A stretch of 38,897 bases of DNA from Candidatus Roizmanbacteria bacterium GW2011_GWC1_37_12 (lineage in GTDB: Bacteria > Patescibacteriota > Microgenomatia > UBA1406 > GWC2-37-13), in contig LBST01000013.1 of assembly GCA_000991135.1 (NCBI GenBank), positions 1-38,897 on the forward strand. The letters run 5' to 3'. Shown piece after piece: positions 6,459 through 13,632 of this stretch (the first letter of the stretch is position 1; each line of letters starts with the position of its first letter). A program made the position numbers and the translations under genes. The notes beneath the pieces are model-generated. The model was not told where the DNA came from, made no database searches, and was given only the letters and a program-made list of their open reading frames with translations.

Positions 6459-7505
6459 ATGGCTCTAAGAGTTAAGCTTTTCATTACTGGTTTAGTAATA
6501 TTAATAATATTAATTCTCGTTGCTCGACCATATCTTGTTTTTATCAAAAAAACTCTCAAAATATCGATCGTCAAAACTCTCCTTTCAAAAGATTCGCTTG
6601 TTACCTACGACAATCAGGTCAATATTCTTTTGATGGGCATTGCCGGCGGCAGTCACGAAGGCCCTAATTTATCGGATACCAACATCGTTGTCAATTACAA
6701 TTTTAAAACGAATAAATTGACTACCATTTCCATCCCCCGAGACATCTGGAGCGAAACTCTAAAAGATAAAATTAACTCGGCTTATGCTTATGGTGAGGCT
6801 AAAAAACCCAACGGAGGAGGGTTTGTTCTGGCAAAAGCAGAAATCGAAGCGATCGTTGGATTACCTATTCAGTATGCCGCCGTAATTGATTTTCAACAAT
6901 TTAAAGAATTAATAGACTTTTTAGGAGGTATTGAAGTCGATGTAGAAAACTCTTTTGTCGACAAAAAATTCCCTATTGACGGAAAAGAAAATGACGAATG
7001 TAACGGCGATGAAACATTTGCTTGTCGCTTCGAAACAGTTTCTTTTACCAAAGGAAAAACTGTCATGGACGGCAAGACAACTCTCAAGTTTATTAGGTCG
7101 CGCAATGCCGAAGGAGACGAGGGAACCGACTTTGCCCGGGAAAAAAGACAGCAAAAAATGATCGACGGAGTAAAAAATAAATTAACAAAACTCATCATAA
7201 AACCTAATTTAAAAACTTACCAACAAGTCTATGATCTCCTAGATAAATTGATTAGGCGTGATCTATCAAACCAACAAGTAGCAATCATTGCTAAAAATAT
7301 ATTTTTCAAGGGAAATTCCAAACAAGAAAAGATCCTTCTTTCCGAAAACTTTTTTTCTAACCCGCCAATATCTGAAGAGTATGACAACCTTTGGGTGCTG
7401 ATACCAGCTGACAAAACCTATACCACAGTTCATGCATATATTGATTGTAATTTAAGATCACAATCAGACTGCGAAAGTTTAAAAAACAAAGGAAAAAAGA
7501 ATTAA
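6459..7505 (+). CDS. LytR-CpsA-Psr family glycopolymer phosphotransferase
   Basis: A 348-residue membrane-anchored enzyme of the family that transfers undecaprenyl-linked glycopolymers to peptidoglycan or protein outside the cell. An N-terminal transmembrane helix spans about residues 6-27. The domain then shows the family signatures: NILLMGIAGG, LSDTNIVV, the arginine motif SIPRDIW, KINSAYAYG, and the late GTDFAREKRQQKMIDGV with the conserved Arg-containing helix. Length fits a single domain with a short C-terminal tail. The C-terminal region holds two cysteines (IDCNLRSQSDC) that could form a disulfide. Its 3' end overlaps the convergent gene at 7479 by 27 nt. It likely works with the surface polysaccharide genes at 15-23 kb. 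Confidence 0.93.
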   Translation: MALRVKLFITGLVILIILILVARPYLVFIKKTLKISIVKTLLSKDSLVTYDNQVNILLMGIAGGSHEGPNLSDTNIVVNYNFKTNKLTTISIPRDIWSETLKDKINSAYAYGEAKKPNGGGFVLAKAEIEAIVGLPIQYAAVIDFQQFKELIDFLGGIEVDVENSFVDKKFPIDGKENDECNGDETFACRFETVSFTKGKTVMDGKTTLKFIRSRNAEGDEGTDFAREKRQQKMIDGVKNKLTKLIIKPNLKTYQQVYDLLDKLIRRDLSNQQVAIIAKNIFFKGNSKQEKILLSENFFSNPPISEEYDNLWVLIPADKTYTTVHAYIDCNLRSQSDCESLKNKGKKN

Positions 7506-8093
7506 AAACGAAGCCACTCCAAAAATAAGAAGGCTTGTATCGACAACTCCCGTAGTCGGCAAACTTGTTATCGACGTTGGATTTACTGTTAATGTTGGGG
7601 ACAAATTGGTTTTGGTAGTCGGCGACGGACTAACAACTGCTAAGACCACTTCTGTTGGAGAAAGTTTTAAACTAGGTAAAGATGTCGGAGTTAATGTAGA
7701 TTTTGGAGCTGATGTCGGGGTTGGAAATTTTGTCAGAATTACGGACGGCGTAACGTTAACAACGAGATCAACAGGAGCCGAAGGTTTTGACCTAAAACTA
7801 ATAACAAAAAATAGGGCTAGTGTTAAAACTGATAGAGCCGAAACTGCTATTATCAACGTCTTCCTTTCTTTTTTTATCGGAACCGGAGCAGACGCCAAAG
7901 TAGGCGGCAACTTACTATAATTGGAAATATCAACTTTAATATTTTCATCAAAATCAGGGATCACGGGTTTGCCGGCTTTTGGCGTCGATTCTTTTTTTAA
8001 AAGGTAGACTTGATAGAACAAAAAACCGGCGGTTATAAAAAAAGCTAGTAGGCTGATTTTATTGAGATATGAAAGTATTGTAAAAGCACCCAT
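7479..8093 (-). CDS. Membrane protein with LPTTG-type C-terminal sorting-like signal
   Basis: A 204-residue protein of unknown function. Two hydrophobic segments lie at about 8-30 and 79-100, separated by a Pro-rich charged loop. A Thr/Ser/Pro-rich stalk follows (about 105-177), then LPTTG (178-182) and a final hydrophobic stretch ending FSFVF. The order proline-rich stalk, LPxTG-like motif, hydrophobic helix is that of sortase substrates, but the basic tail that normally ends such signals is absent. The neighbour at 8120 ends in the same style. It lies at the 3' end of the rpsT-pilN-pilO operon, 26 nt after the previous gene. A weak TAAAAT lies 7 nt before its ATG. No sortase gene is in the window. 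Confidence 0.75.
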   Translation of the reverse strand: MGAFTILSYLNKISLLAFFITAGFLFYQVYLLKKESTPKAGKPVIPDFDENIKVDISNYSKLPPTLASAPVPIKKERKTLIIAVSALSVLTLALFFVISFRSKPSAPVDLVVNVTPSVILTKFPTPTSAPKSTLTPTSLPSLKLSPTEVVLAVVSPSPTTKTNLSPTLTVNPTSITSLPTTGVVDTSLLIFGVASFLILFSFVF

Positions 8094-8119
8094 ATATTAC
8101 ATTTTATCCATAAAAAATG

Positions 8120-9412
8120 TCAGAAAACAAGGAGAATTCCTCCTCCTATAATTAAAAAGGAGATAGCTCCAATAATAGACCAAGTACTTGCAATCCCGGA
8201 AACCGGAGGGGCAGCTGTTGGTGTCAATGTCGGATAAGAATATGAGGTCGGAGGTATAGCTGTTGGAGAGATGACAATCGTTGGCTCACCGCTGGCCGTT
8301 CCCAATACCTTTCCCTCATTTCCTTCGTTGGCGACTATAGTAAAACTTCTTAAAATAGTCACTTCTTTTCCATTATTGTCTTTGGTTTTGATTGTAATTG
8401 TATGCAAACCCAAATCGAGATCTTCTGGAACTAGATAGTTCCAATTGCCATTTTTGTCACTGATAATCCTGGCCGAATAGGTTTTGTTCGAATTAATAGT
8501 TATAAAAACTTCCTCATTGGGTAAAGAAATACCCTTTATCAAAGGTTTTCTTCCCGGTATAAGTGAGTTTTCCTCTGGATAAATTATCCTAATTTCACTT
8601 TCATTGCGATTATTTTTAAAGCCAGTAGAAGCTGACAAGACATCAGCGTCTTGAGTAAAATCATAGTTTTTTCCGATGATAATAGTTTCTGCGCTCAATG
8701 ATAGATCTTTCAATTTATTGACAATTGATGACATTTCGGCTTCTTCGTTGATAATTTCGATTCTGGCTTTTTCTTCTCCGGAAAAACTTTTTTCTTCTAA
8801 TGTCGATTTATCATAGAATGAATTTAAAGGAATAAGCCATTCGCCTGAATCTTTTGTCAGCGTCGATAAGGGAACGGTTTTCTCGTCGACATAAAGCAAG
8901 ACAGTCGCATTGACCAGGGGACTTAAGTTGGCATTTAATACTTTTCCTGTGGCTGGGTCAATCTTAGTTTTTGCCGAAGAAACTAGTGGCGTCGTAAACT
9001 CAAAAAAACTACCGTCAGGTCTTACTATTTTTTGATTTTGCGATATTACCGCATAATAATAATGAACGCCTGGCTTTAAATTACGAAGAGTGACATAATG
9101 ATTTAAGTAGGGAGACTTTTTCTCATTAACGTCTCGGTTGTCAAGAGCGATATTAACTAGCGCATCGCTTTTTTCTCCATAAACTATCCACCCCATCTCT
9201 TTATCTTGACCCTGCCAATAGATAGTTACCTGAATTGGACTTAGGTTCGTTACCTCGATTCTTCTTATATTAGATTTACTAGCTTTAGAAGGTATGGCTG
9301 AACGATTTAATATGTTCAAAAATAAGAAGACTATAAAAATAACTACGAACAAACCCAACAAAGTAGGAATTTTTTTATTGCCCGAGCCGATAAAAAGATC
9401 AGAATAAGCCAT
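8120..9412 (-). CDS. Surface protein with fibronectin III-like and Ig-like domains
   Basis: A 430-residue extracellular protein. A transmembrane helix near residues 17-36 is followed by a fibronectin type III-like domain (about 48-145, with YWQGQDKEMGWIVYG and LKPGVHYYYAV), a carboxypeptidase-regulatory-like beta domain (about 155-225, VLNANLSPLVNATVLLYVD), and a bacterial Ig-like domain (about 280-365, GRKPLIKGISLPNEEVFITI). A Pro/Thr linker leads to PPVSG (402-406) and a terminal hydrophobic helix without a basic tail. The gene begins 1 nt after the small gene upstream and is the last tightly coupled member of the pilN/pilO set, suggesting a pilus-associated or adhesive role. Domain assignments are by eye. 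Confidence 0.8.
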   Translation of the reverse strand: MAYSDLFIGSGNKKIPTLLGLFVVIFIVFLFLNILNRSAIPSKASKSNIRRIEVTNLSPIQVTIYWQGQDKEMGWIVYGEKSDALVNIALDNRDVNEKKSPYLNHYVTLRNLKPGVHYYYAVISQNQKIVRPDGSFFEFTTPLVSSAKTKIDPATGKVLNANLSPLVNATVLLYVDEKTVPLSTLTKDSGEWLIPLNSFYDKSTLEEKSFSGEEKARIEIINEEAEMSSIVNKLKDLSLSAETIIIGKNYDFTQDADVLSASTGFKNNRNESEIRIIYPEENSLIPGRKPLIKGISLPNEEVFITINSNKTYSARIISDKNGNWNYLVPEDLDLGLHTITIKTKDNNGKEVTILRSFTIVANEGNEGKVLGTASGEPTIVISPTAIPPTSYSYPTLTPTAAPPVSGIASTWSIIGAISFLIIGGGILLVF

Positions 9413-9413
9413 C

Positions 9414-9599
9414 TTACTGGTTTCTATTTTTTAATGTTTCTAATAGTTCTTTACTTATTTTATAATTGTTAAGCGTCGGGATGTTTACTTTAGACTTAAA
9501 TTTTTCTTCCGTCGTGGCATGATAAATATCAGCCACTAACCAAGCAACTACGGTCAAGAAAATACCTACAGACAAAAATAATATTTCTTTTTTATTCAT
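9414..9599 (-). CDS. Small single-pass membrane protein of the pilN/pilO cluster
   Basis: A 61-residue protein with one membrane helix (about residues 5-25, EILFLSVGIFLTVVAWLVAD) and a short basic, helical C-terminal tail. Its ATG overlaps the stop of the pilO-like gene by 4 nt, and the next gene starts 1 nt after its stop, so it is fully embedded in the operon. In type IV pilus clusters the place after pilO is usually taken by the lipoprotein pilP; this protein has no lipobox and is much shorter, so I do not call it PilP. A minor pilus assembly subunit is a reasonable guess. Confidence 0.65.
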   Translation of the reverse strand: MNKKEILFLSVGIFLTVVAWLVADIYHATTEEKFKSKVNIPTLNNYKISKELLETLKNRNQ

Positions 9600-10156
9600 A
9601 GATAATAACCATCAATCGCTATAATTACTTGCAGCTGACCCGAGGCGGTAGCTTCTTTGTCAAGATTGATAATCAAATTGTTAATGGTTTTCAGCCGACG
9701 CTGTTTAAATAGATCGTCTGTAAATTTCATTAGATTATCAAAGTTTGTTTTCCCTTCGATTATCAGTCTCACTTTATCTAATTTTTTTTTACTTTGCGAA
9801 AGACTGACCTCGTCGATGTTAGCTTTTCTAATCATAAGCGAATTCTTATCAGCGATTGTTTTGACGTCGTCAACCATCTTATTGACTTCAGGATATTCGG
9901 AAATCGCCTCGTTTATCAAAAATAGACTGTCGCGATTTTCTTCTATTTGAGACTGAATCGAAGAGATGTCCATAATTTTTTTTTCATATAGAGTATCAAC
10001 TTTTACTAAATCTTTCTCTTCTTTTTTTAAAGAAAATGCTGTCTTCAAAGACGGATTAATAGCAAAGATGATAAAAACAGAAAAAATCAAAAGAAATAAG
10101 ACTATAAAAGTATAATCTCTGGTTTTTTTGCTAAAAACTGATTTAGAAATGTTCAT
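9596..10156 (-). CDS. pilO: PilO-like type IV pilus inner-membrane assembly protein
   Basis: A 186-residue protein with the PilO/GspM plan: a short cytosolic start, one membrane helix (about 15-34), a coiled-coil segment (about 45-85, rich in Lys, Glu, Leu), and a ferredoxin-like C-terminal domain with VRLIIEGKTNFDNLMKFTDDLF, which resembles the PilO pattern in which a small group of residues leads into a helix of the form F..L..FL..LE. PilO pairs with PilN to align the pilus machinery between cytoplasm and envelope. The 4-nt overlap with the pilN-like gene and shared order support the assignment. Sequence similarity in this family is weak, so structure and context carry the call. Confidence 0.8.
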   Translation of the reverse strand: MNISKSVFSKKTRDYTFIVLFLLIFSVFIIFAINPSLKTAFSLKKEEKDLVKVDTLYEKKIMDISSIQSQIEENRDSLFLINEAISEYPEVNKMVDDVKTIADKNSLMIRKANIDEVSLSQSKKKLDKVRLIIEGKTNFDNLMKFTDDLFKQRRLKTINNLIINLDKEATASGQLQVIIAIDGYYL

Positions 10157-10677
10157 TTGAATTTGTTCAAAGACAAAATAAAATCATAACCAACCGCTGT
10201 CTTTTTGATACTCTTTAGTTCTATACTGGAAAAACGGTTTTCTTTTTTTAATAGAGCAAAAAAGGCTTGGAGATGACGCGAATTAAAAGCACTTCCGGTA
10301 ATCTTTAAAGTATCATCATCCGATGTTTCAAAATTAGACAAAGTGACTGTTTCCGGAAAAATAGACAAAAGGTATTTTAGCATCTCGTTAAAATTCTGTT
10401 GTTTTTTTATGACTTTATTGATCTCTTGACTTTTTTGATCGATCCTACTCGCTTCATTAAGAAGGGGTAAAACAATTTCAACAATTTCTTTTTTTTGCAT
10501 TACTGATTCTTTAAGGTCAATGATTTTTTGATCTATTTGAAATCTATAAAAAAAAACACCAATCACCACTAGTTGAGTGATAACAATAATATATCGTAAA
10601 TAATTGAGCAAAAAAAACATCACTTTTTCAGCGATCGTCGTTTCCTTTTGCGGCAAAAGATTAATCTTGTATTTCAT
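10153..10677 (-). CDS. pilN: PilN-like type IV pilus assembly protein
   Basis: A 174-residue protein beginning MKYKINLLPQKE: the INLLP motif near the N terminus is the PilN signature that binds PilM in the cytosol. A membrane helix (about 29-46) and a coiled coil (about 50-95) precede a small alpha/beta domain ending in YDFILSLNKFK. Its ATG overlaps the rpsT stop by 4 nt and it overlaps the pilO-like gene by 4 nt. The partner PilM, the ATPases and the pilins are not in this window, so they must be encoded elsewhere if the system is complete. Confidence 0.85.
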   Translation of the reverse strand: MKYKINLLPQKETTIAEKVMFFLLNYLRYIIVITQLVVIGVFFYRFQIDQKIIDLKESVMQKKEIVEIVLPLLNEASRIDQKSQEINKVIKKQQNFNEMLKYLLSIFPETVTLSNFETSDDDTLKITGSAFNSRHLQAFFALLKKENRFSSIELKSIKKTAVGYDFILSLNKFK

Positions 10678-10919
10678 TTAGAAGTCTTAAATTTCCTAAC
10701 CTTTGATTTTAGTCTGTCGCCTTTGTTTTTATGAATAATTTTATTCTTAACGGCCTTGTCTACTTGGGAATAAAAACGGCTAATTAATTCTTTGGTGTTT
10801 TTTCCTCCCCTTTTAAGCGAATTCAAAGTATCTTTATAGGCTTTAATATAAACAAGATTTTTCGATGTCTTTTTTTTGTCTTTCCTCATTTTTTTTCTGG
10901 CTGATTTGATTATTGGCAT
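10674..10919 (-). CDS. rpsT: 30S ribosomal protein S20
   Basis: An 81-residue, strongly basic, helical protein with the S20 pattern: an N-terminal run of SARKKMRKDKKKTSKN followed by KAYKDTLNSLKR and the late helix KAVKNKIIHKNKGDRLKSKV. S20 binds the 5' domain of 16S rRNA. The start is fixed by a near-perfect Shine-Dalgarno (GGAGGTG, minus strand, 10937-10931) 11 nt upstream, unusual for this window. The gene is the head of an operon with pilN- and pilO-like genes, coupled by a 4-nt overlap. The leader carries two hairpins, so S20 level might govern the operon. Confidence 0.95.
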   Translation of the reverse strand: MPIIKSARKKMRKDKKKTSKNLVYIKAYKDTLNSLKRGGKNTKELISRFYSQVDKAVKNKIIHKNKGDRLKSKVRKFKTSK

Positions 10920-10930
10920 AAATATTCAAA

Positions 10931-11027
10931 CACCTCCTTTTTCACGGGACAAAACCTATTGGTTTTTTCCCGACGATTTTCCTTAATTGTGTCGAAAGCT
11001 ATTCTACCTTAATGTCACGCTTTCGAC
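10931..11027 (-). promoter_or_regulatory. Structured rpsT leader with strong Shine-Dalgarno
   Basis: Two hairpins precede rpsT. The distal one pairs GTCGAAAGC (10991-10999) with GCTTTCGAC (11019-11027). The proximal one pairs CGGGA (10945-10949) with TCCCG (10968-10972) and AAAACC (10951-10956) with GGTTTT (10961-10966), and ends 7 nt before the Shine-Dalgarno GGAGGTG at 10937-10931. Neither is followed by a U tract in the direction of transcription, so they look like RNA control elements rather than terminators. Confidence 0.55.
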
Positions 11028-11056
11028 GATTTAAATTTCTAATTTTAAGCTTTAAA

Positions 11057-11518
11057 TTAAATCTCGTACTCTTTTTCAAATATCTTCTCTCCGTATTCTC
11101 CTGAGAATTTAAGCGTTAATTTTATCTTTCCAACGACTTGGTGATAGACGCAGGTACCGGACGAGCAGGTGCCAAGGGTTAGTTTTTTTTCTATGCTCGA
11201 TTTGCCTTCTGTCATGACTGTTCCAATGACTCCCTGCAGTCCTTGAGAGGCAGTCTGGTAAGATAATTCATAATCTACAGAGTCTGTTCCTGAAGGAACA
11301 TTAGTTACAGTAAGACTTACTTCACGGTTTCCACTGACGCCTTCTAACGTCACTTTTACCGAACTATCAACCGTCGGTAAAATCTCTTCGGTCGGTTCAA
11401 CATCGGTTGCCTGCTGTATCGATTTATTTCTGGCAAAAATTAAATAACCGACAATTAATAATAAAATAACCAAACCTCCGATCATTATATATTTCTTAAA
11501 TTCGGGCTTCATAGGCAA
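11057..11518 (-). CDS. Hypothetical membrane-anchored extracytoplasmic protein with a cysteine pair
   Basis: A 153-residue protein of no family I can name. One N-terminal membrane helix (about 10-28) is followed by an acidic linker (VEPTEEILPTV) and a beta-rich domain (about 52-153) with alternating hydrophobic residues, suggesting an Ig-like sandwich exposed outside the cell. Cys118 and Cys123 (GTCSSGTCVY) are placed for a disulfide within a turn. Its position between glyS and the rpsT leader gives no functional clue. A repeat-rich spacer lies directly upstream of its ATG. Confidence 0.7.
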   Translation of the reverse strand: MPMKPEFKKYIMIGGLVILLLIVGYLIFARNKSIQQATDVEPTEEILPTVDSSVKVTLEGVSGNREVSLTVTNVPSGTDSVDYELSYQTASQGLQGVIGTVMTEGKSSIEKKLTLGTCSSGTCVYHQVVGKIKLTLKFSGEYGEKIFEKEYEI

Positions 11519-11633
11519 TTTTCAATTTATAATTTACAATTTTCAATGAATTTACAATGTTCCAATGATTCAATTGTTTAAAAATTGAGTCAATGAAAAT
11601 TCAATGCAAATTGAAAACTGAAAATTGAAAATT
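11515..11633. repeat. Imperfect inverted spacer repeat built of CAATTTTCAATTT words
   Basis: The left arm (from 11515) repeats CAATTTTCAATTT and ACAATTTTCAATG; the right arm (about 11590-11633) repeats the reverse complement AAATTGAAAACTG and AAATTGAAAATT. The segment can fold on itself and reaches into the glyS stop codon (11634-11632). It is downstream of glyS and could serve as its terminator-like hairpin or be a palindromic spacer element. Confidence 0.65.
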
Positions 11634-12987
11634 ATTTTAACTTTTCATTAATATATTCCTCTAATTTACTAGCATTCACTCTTTCTTGCCTCATCGTATC
11701 CCGATCTCTAACGGTCACTGTATCATCATCCAAAGTCTGATAATCAATTGTAACACAATAAGGCGTCCCGATTTCATCCTGCCTACGATACATCTGGCCA
11801 ATATTTCCTGAGTCATCAAATCCGATCAGATATTTCTTTTTTAAGTCTTGATAAATTTTATAACTATAGGTTTTTAACTTATCATCTTTTTGTAAAGGAA
11901 ATACTGCTGCCTTAATAGGAGAAAAAACCGGTTTGATCTTTAATACTGTTCTTGACTTACCATTAACTTCTTCTTCATGATAAGCATTGACTATCATGGT
12001 AATTAAAAGCCGAGATAAACCAAATGTTGGTTCAATCACATGAGGAATAAACTTCACACTGGTTTTTGGATCTCGATAGTTCAAGTCTACACTTGATGAT
12101 TTCATGTGATTTTTCAGATCAAAGTCAGTCCGGTAAGCCAATCCCCACATCTCTTTCCATCCGAATGGATAATTATACTCGATGTCCATGGTTCTCTTAG
12201 AATAATGAGATCTTTCAAACTCTTCGTGTTCTCTCCATCGAATTTTATCTTTTAACAATCCTAGCTCTAGAGCCATATTCCACATAGTTTCCTTCCAATA
12301 TTCATAAGCTTTTTCCCAGTCGTTTTCCCTAACAAAATACTCAAACTCCATCAGGTCAAACTGTAAGGTCCTAAATACTCCTTGACCCAATGTAATTTCA
12401 TTCCTGAAACATATTCCTTGTGAAGCGATTCCAAAAGGAATTCTCACTCTCATTGAATCTGTAACCTGCTTGAAATTCATAAAAATTCCTTGGGCGAGTT
12501 CACCTCGAAGATATGCTAAAGACTTGTTTTCTTCAACAATGCCGATGTGAGTCTCAAAAAGAAGATTAAATCTTCTTGCGTCGGTCAAATCTATCGATCC
12601 GCACTTGGGACACTTAAGTTTATTCTCCCTGACTATTTTAGACAGTTCTTCAACTGACAACCCCTCGACTTTTTTGTTTAGTTTATCTTCTATCAAATGA
12701 TCTGCACGAGTTCTATTATGACATTTCTTGCATTCAACTAAAGCATCATTAAATCCTGTTACATGGCCTGATGCCTGCCAGACTTTTGGATTAAGAATGA
12801 CAGAGCTGTCAACTAAAACAATATCTTCTCTTTCCTGAATAATTCTCTTTATCCACCAATCACGAAGATTATTCTTCAGCAAGACTCCATAATGGCCAAA
12901 ATCCCAGGTATTTGCCAGTCCTCCGTAGATTTCCGATGAAGGATAAAAAAACCCTCGTCTTTTGGCTAAAGCTATAATCTTATCCAT
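11632..12987 (-). CDS. glyS: Glycyl-tRNA synthetase, alpha2 (single-chain) type
   Basis: A 451-residue class II synthetase that charges tRNA-Gly. The start KRRGFFYPSSEIYGG and WDFGHYGVLLKNNL are the standard motif 1 region of the dimeric (GlyQS/GRS1) type. Motif 2 is FRNEI (194-198) with VFRTLQF, and RGELAQGIF (161-169) precedes it. A zinc ribbon is formed by Cys86, Cys89, Cys126 and Cys129. Motif 3 includes GLSRLL. The C-terminal anticodon-binding domain (about 355-451) ends DTMRQERVNASKLEEYI. It differs from the two-subunit GlyQ/GlyS form of E. coli. It lies downstream of recO with a long hairpin between them. Confidence 0.96.
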   Translation of the reverse strand: MDKIIALAKRRGFFYPSSEIYGGLANTWDFGHYGVLLKNNLRDWWIKRIIQEREDIVLVDSSVILNPKVWQASGHVTGFNDALVECKKCHNRTRADHLIEDKLNKKVEGLSVEELSKIVRENKLKCPKCGSIDLTDARRFNLLFETHIGIVEENKSLAYLRGELAQGIFMNFKQVTDSMRVRIPFGIASQGICFRNEITLGQGVFRTLQFDLMEFEYFVRENDWEKAYEYWKETMWNMALELGLLKDKIRWREHEEFERSHYSKRTMDIEYNYPFGWKEMWGLAYRTDFDLKNHMKSSSVDLNYRDPKTSVKFIPHVIEPTFGLSRLLITMIVNAYHEEEVNGKSRTVLKIKPVFSPIKAAVFPLQKDDKLKTYSYKIYQDLKKKYLIGFDDSGNIGQMYRRQDEIGTPYCVTIDYQTLDDDTVTVRDRDTMRQERVNASKLEEYINEKLK

Positions 12988-12990
12988 GTT

Positions 12991-13101
12991 AATATGATGC
13001 GGATACTACGAATAAAGAAATGCGAATGATGCGGATTTGCTAATTCTGTATTTATCCGCATATCAGTAGATTCGCATTCATTCGTAGATTAGCATCATAT
13101 T
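12991..13101. repeat. Long multi-segment hairpin between recO and glyS
   Basis: Nested matching arms: AATATGATGC (12991-13000) with GCATCATATT (13092-13101), CTACGAAT with ATTCGTAG, ATGCGAAT with ATTCGCAT, and ATGCGGAT with ATCCGCAT. Together they fold about 110 nt into one interrupted stem filling the spacer. The arms are made of near copies of ATGCGGAT/ATGCGAAT. There is no U tract, so a dispersed palindromic element or RNA processing site is more likely than a simple terminator. Confidence 0.7.
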
Positions 13102-13104
13102 TTA

Positions 13105-13629
13105 TTATATAGCAATCGTTGGGATTTTTTCATTAATTAAATCGGAGATGATTGCTTCGAGCTCTATAAGATCGTGGTCTTTTTTTGTATAACCAAGTTT
13201 ATTTAATAGCCTATTGAGATAAAGAGGTAAAATATCATAATTTGATACTGATTTAGATAGTTTGATTAAGAACGATTTAGTAAGATTATAAACGACATCT
13301 TCTTTTTGATGTTCTGGAAGCAGTCGCTCCAAGACAAAGAAAAACTGATAAAGAATGTTTACTTTATTCTGATCTTTTTTCAACTCGGAGAAGCCGCTCA
13401 GAAGATTACTTCCTTCTAGGTAATTTCTATCTTTCTTCTTGTGTAGTTGAACGCTAATCAGGTTACCTGTCTCAAGATGAGGAGAACGCCTAGAAGTAAT
13501 CTTTTTTACTCCTTTGGCAATTACGTTTACCTTTCCTTCGCTTTCCGTAAACAGACTTACCAAAACGTCTTTTCCCAAAAGACTTCTTTTTCTCAACACA
13601 ATCGCCTCGGTCTTTAAGGATCTTGGCAT
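13105..13629 (-). CDS. recO: DNA repair protein RecO, short form
   Basis: RecO loads RecA on gaps together with RecR. The N-terminal OB fold is clear: TEAIVLRKRSLLGKDVLVSLFTESEGKVNVIAKGVKK, then SRRSPHLETGNLISVQL, a close match to the family pattern. At 174 residues it is much shorter than the usual 230-250: the helical region is reduced and the C-terminal zinc finger (CxxC...) is gone, with no cysteine at all. Such shortening is common in small genomes. It starts 3 nt after the DUF711 stop and is the second gene of that unit. Confidence 0.85.
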   Translation of the reverse strand: MPRSLKTEAIVLRKRSLLGKDVLVSLFTESEGKVNVIAKGVKKITSRRSPHLETGNLISVQLHKKKDRNYLEGSNLLSGFSELKKDQNKVNILYQFFFVLERLLPEHQKEDVVYNLTKSFLIKLSKSVSNYDILPLYLNRLLNKLGYTKKDHDLIELEAIISDLINEKIPTIAI

Positions 13630-13632
13630 AAG

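Noticed and set aside
7606-7920. Plus-strand frame opposite the LPTTG protein gene
   Set aside because: Rich in Val, Gly and Asp only because it mirrors the Thr/Pro/Ser stalk on the other strand; no start signals.
9414-9599. PilP lipoprotein call for the 61-residue gene
   Set aside because: No lipobox cysteine, much too short, and only one membrane helix with a cytosolic-type basic tail.
10920-11056. tRNA or small RNA gene in the rpsT upstream spacer
   Set aside because: The hairpins do not form a cloverleaf and no T-loop GTTCRA-type sequence is present; a 5' leader explains them better.
12991-13101. T-box riboswitch before glyS
   Set aside because: The conserved T-box sequence (AGGGTGGNACCGCG-like) and specifier loop are absent; the segment is only a palindromic hairpin.
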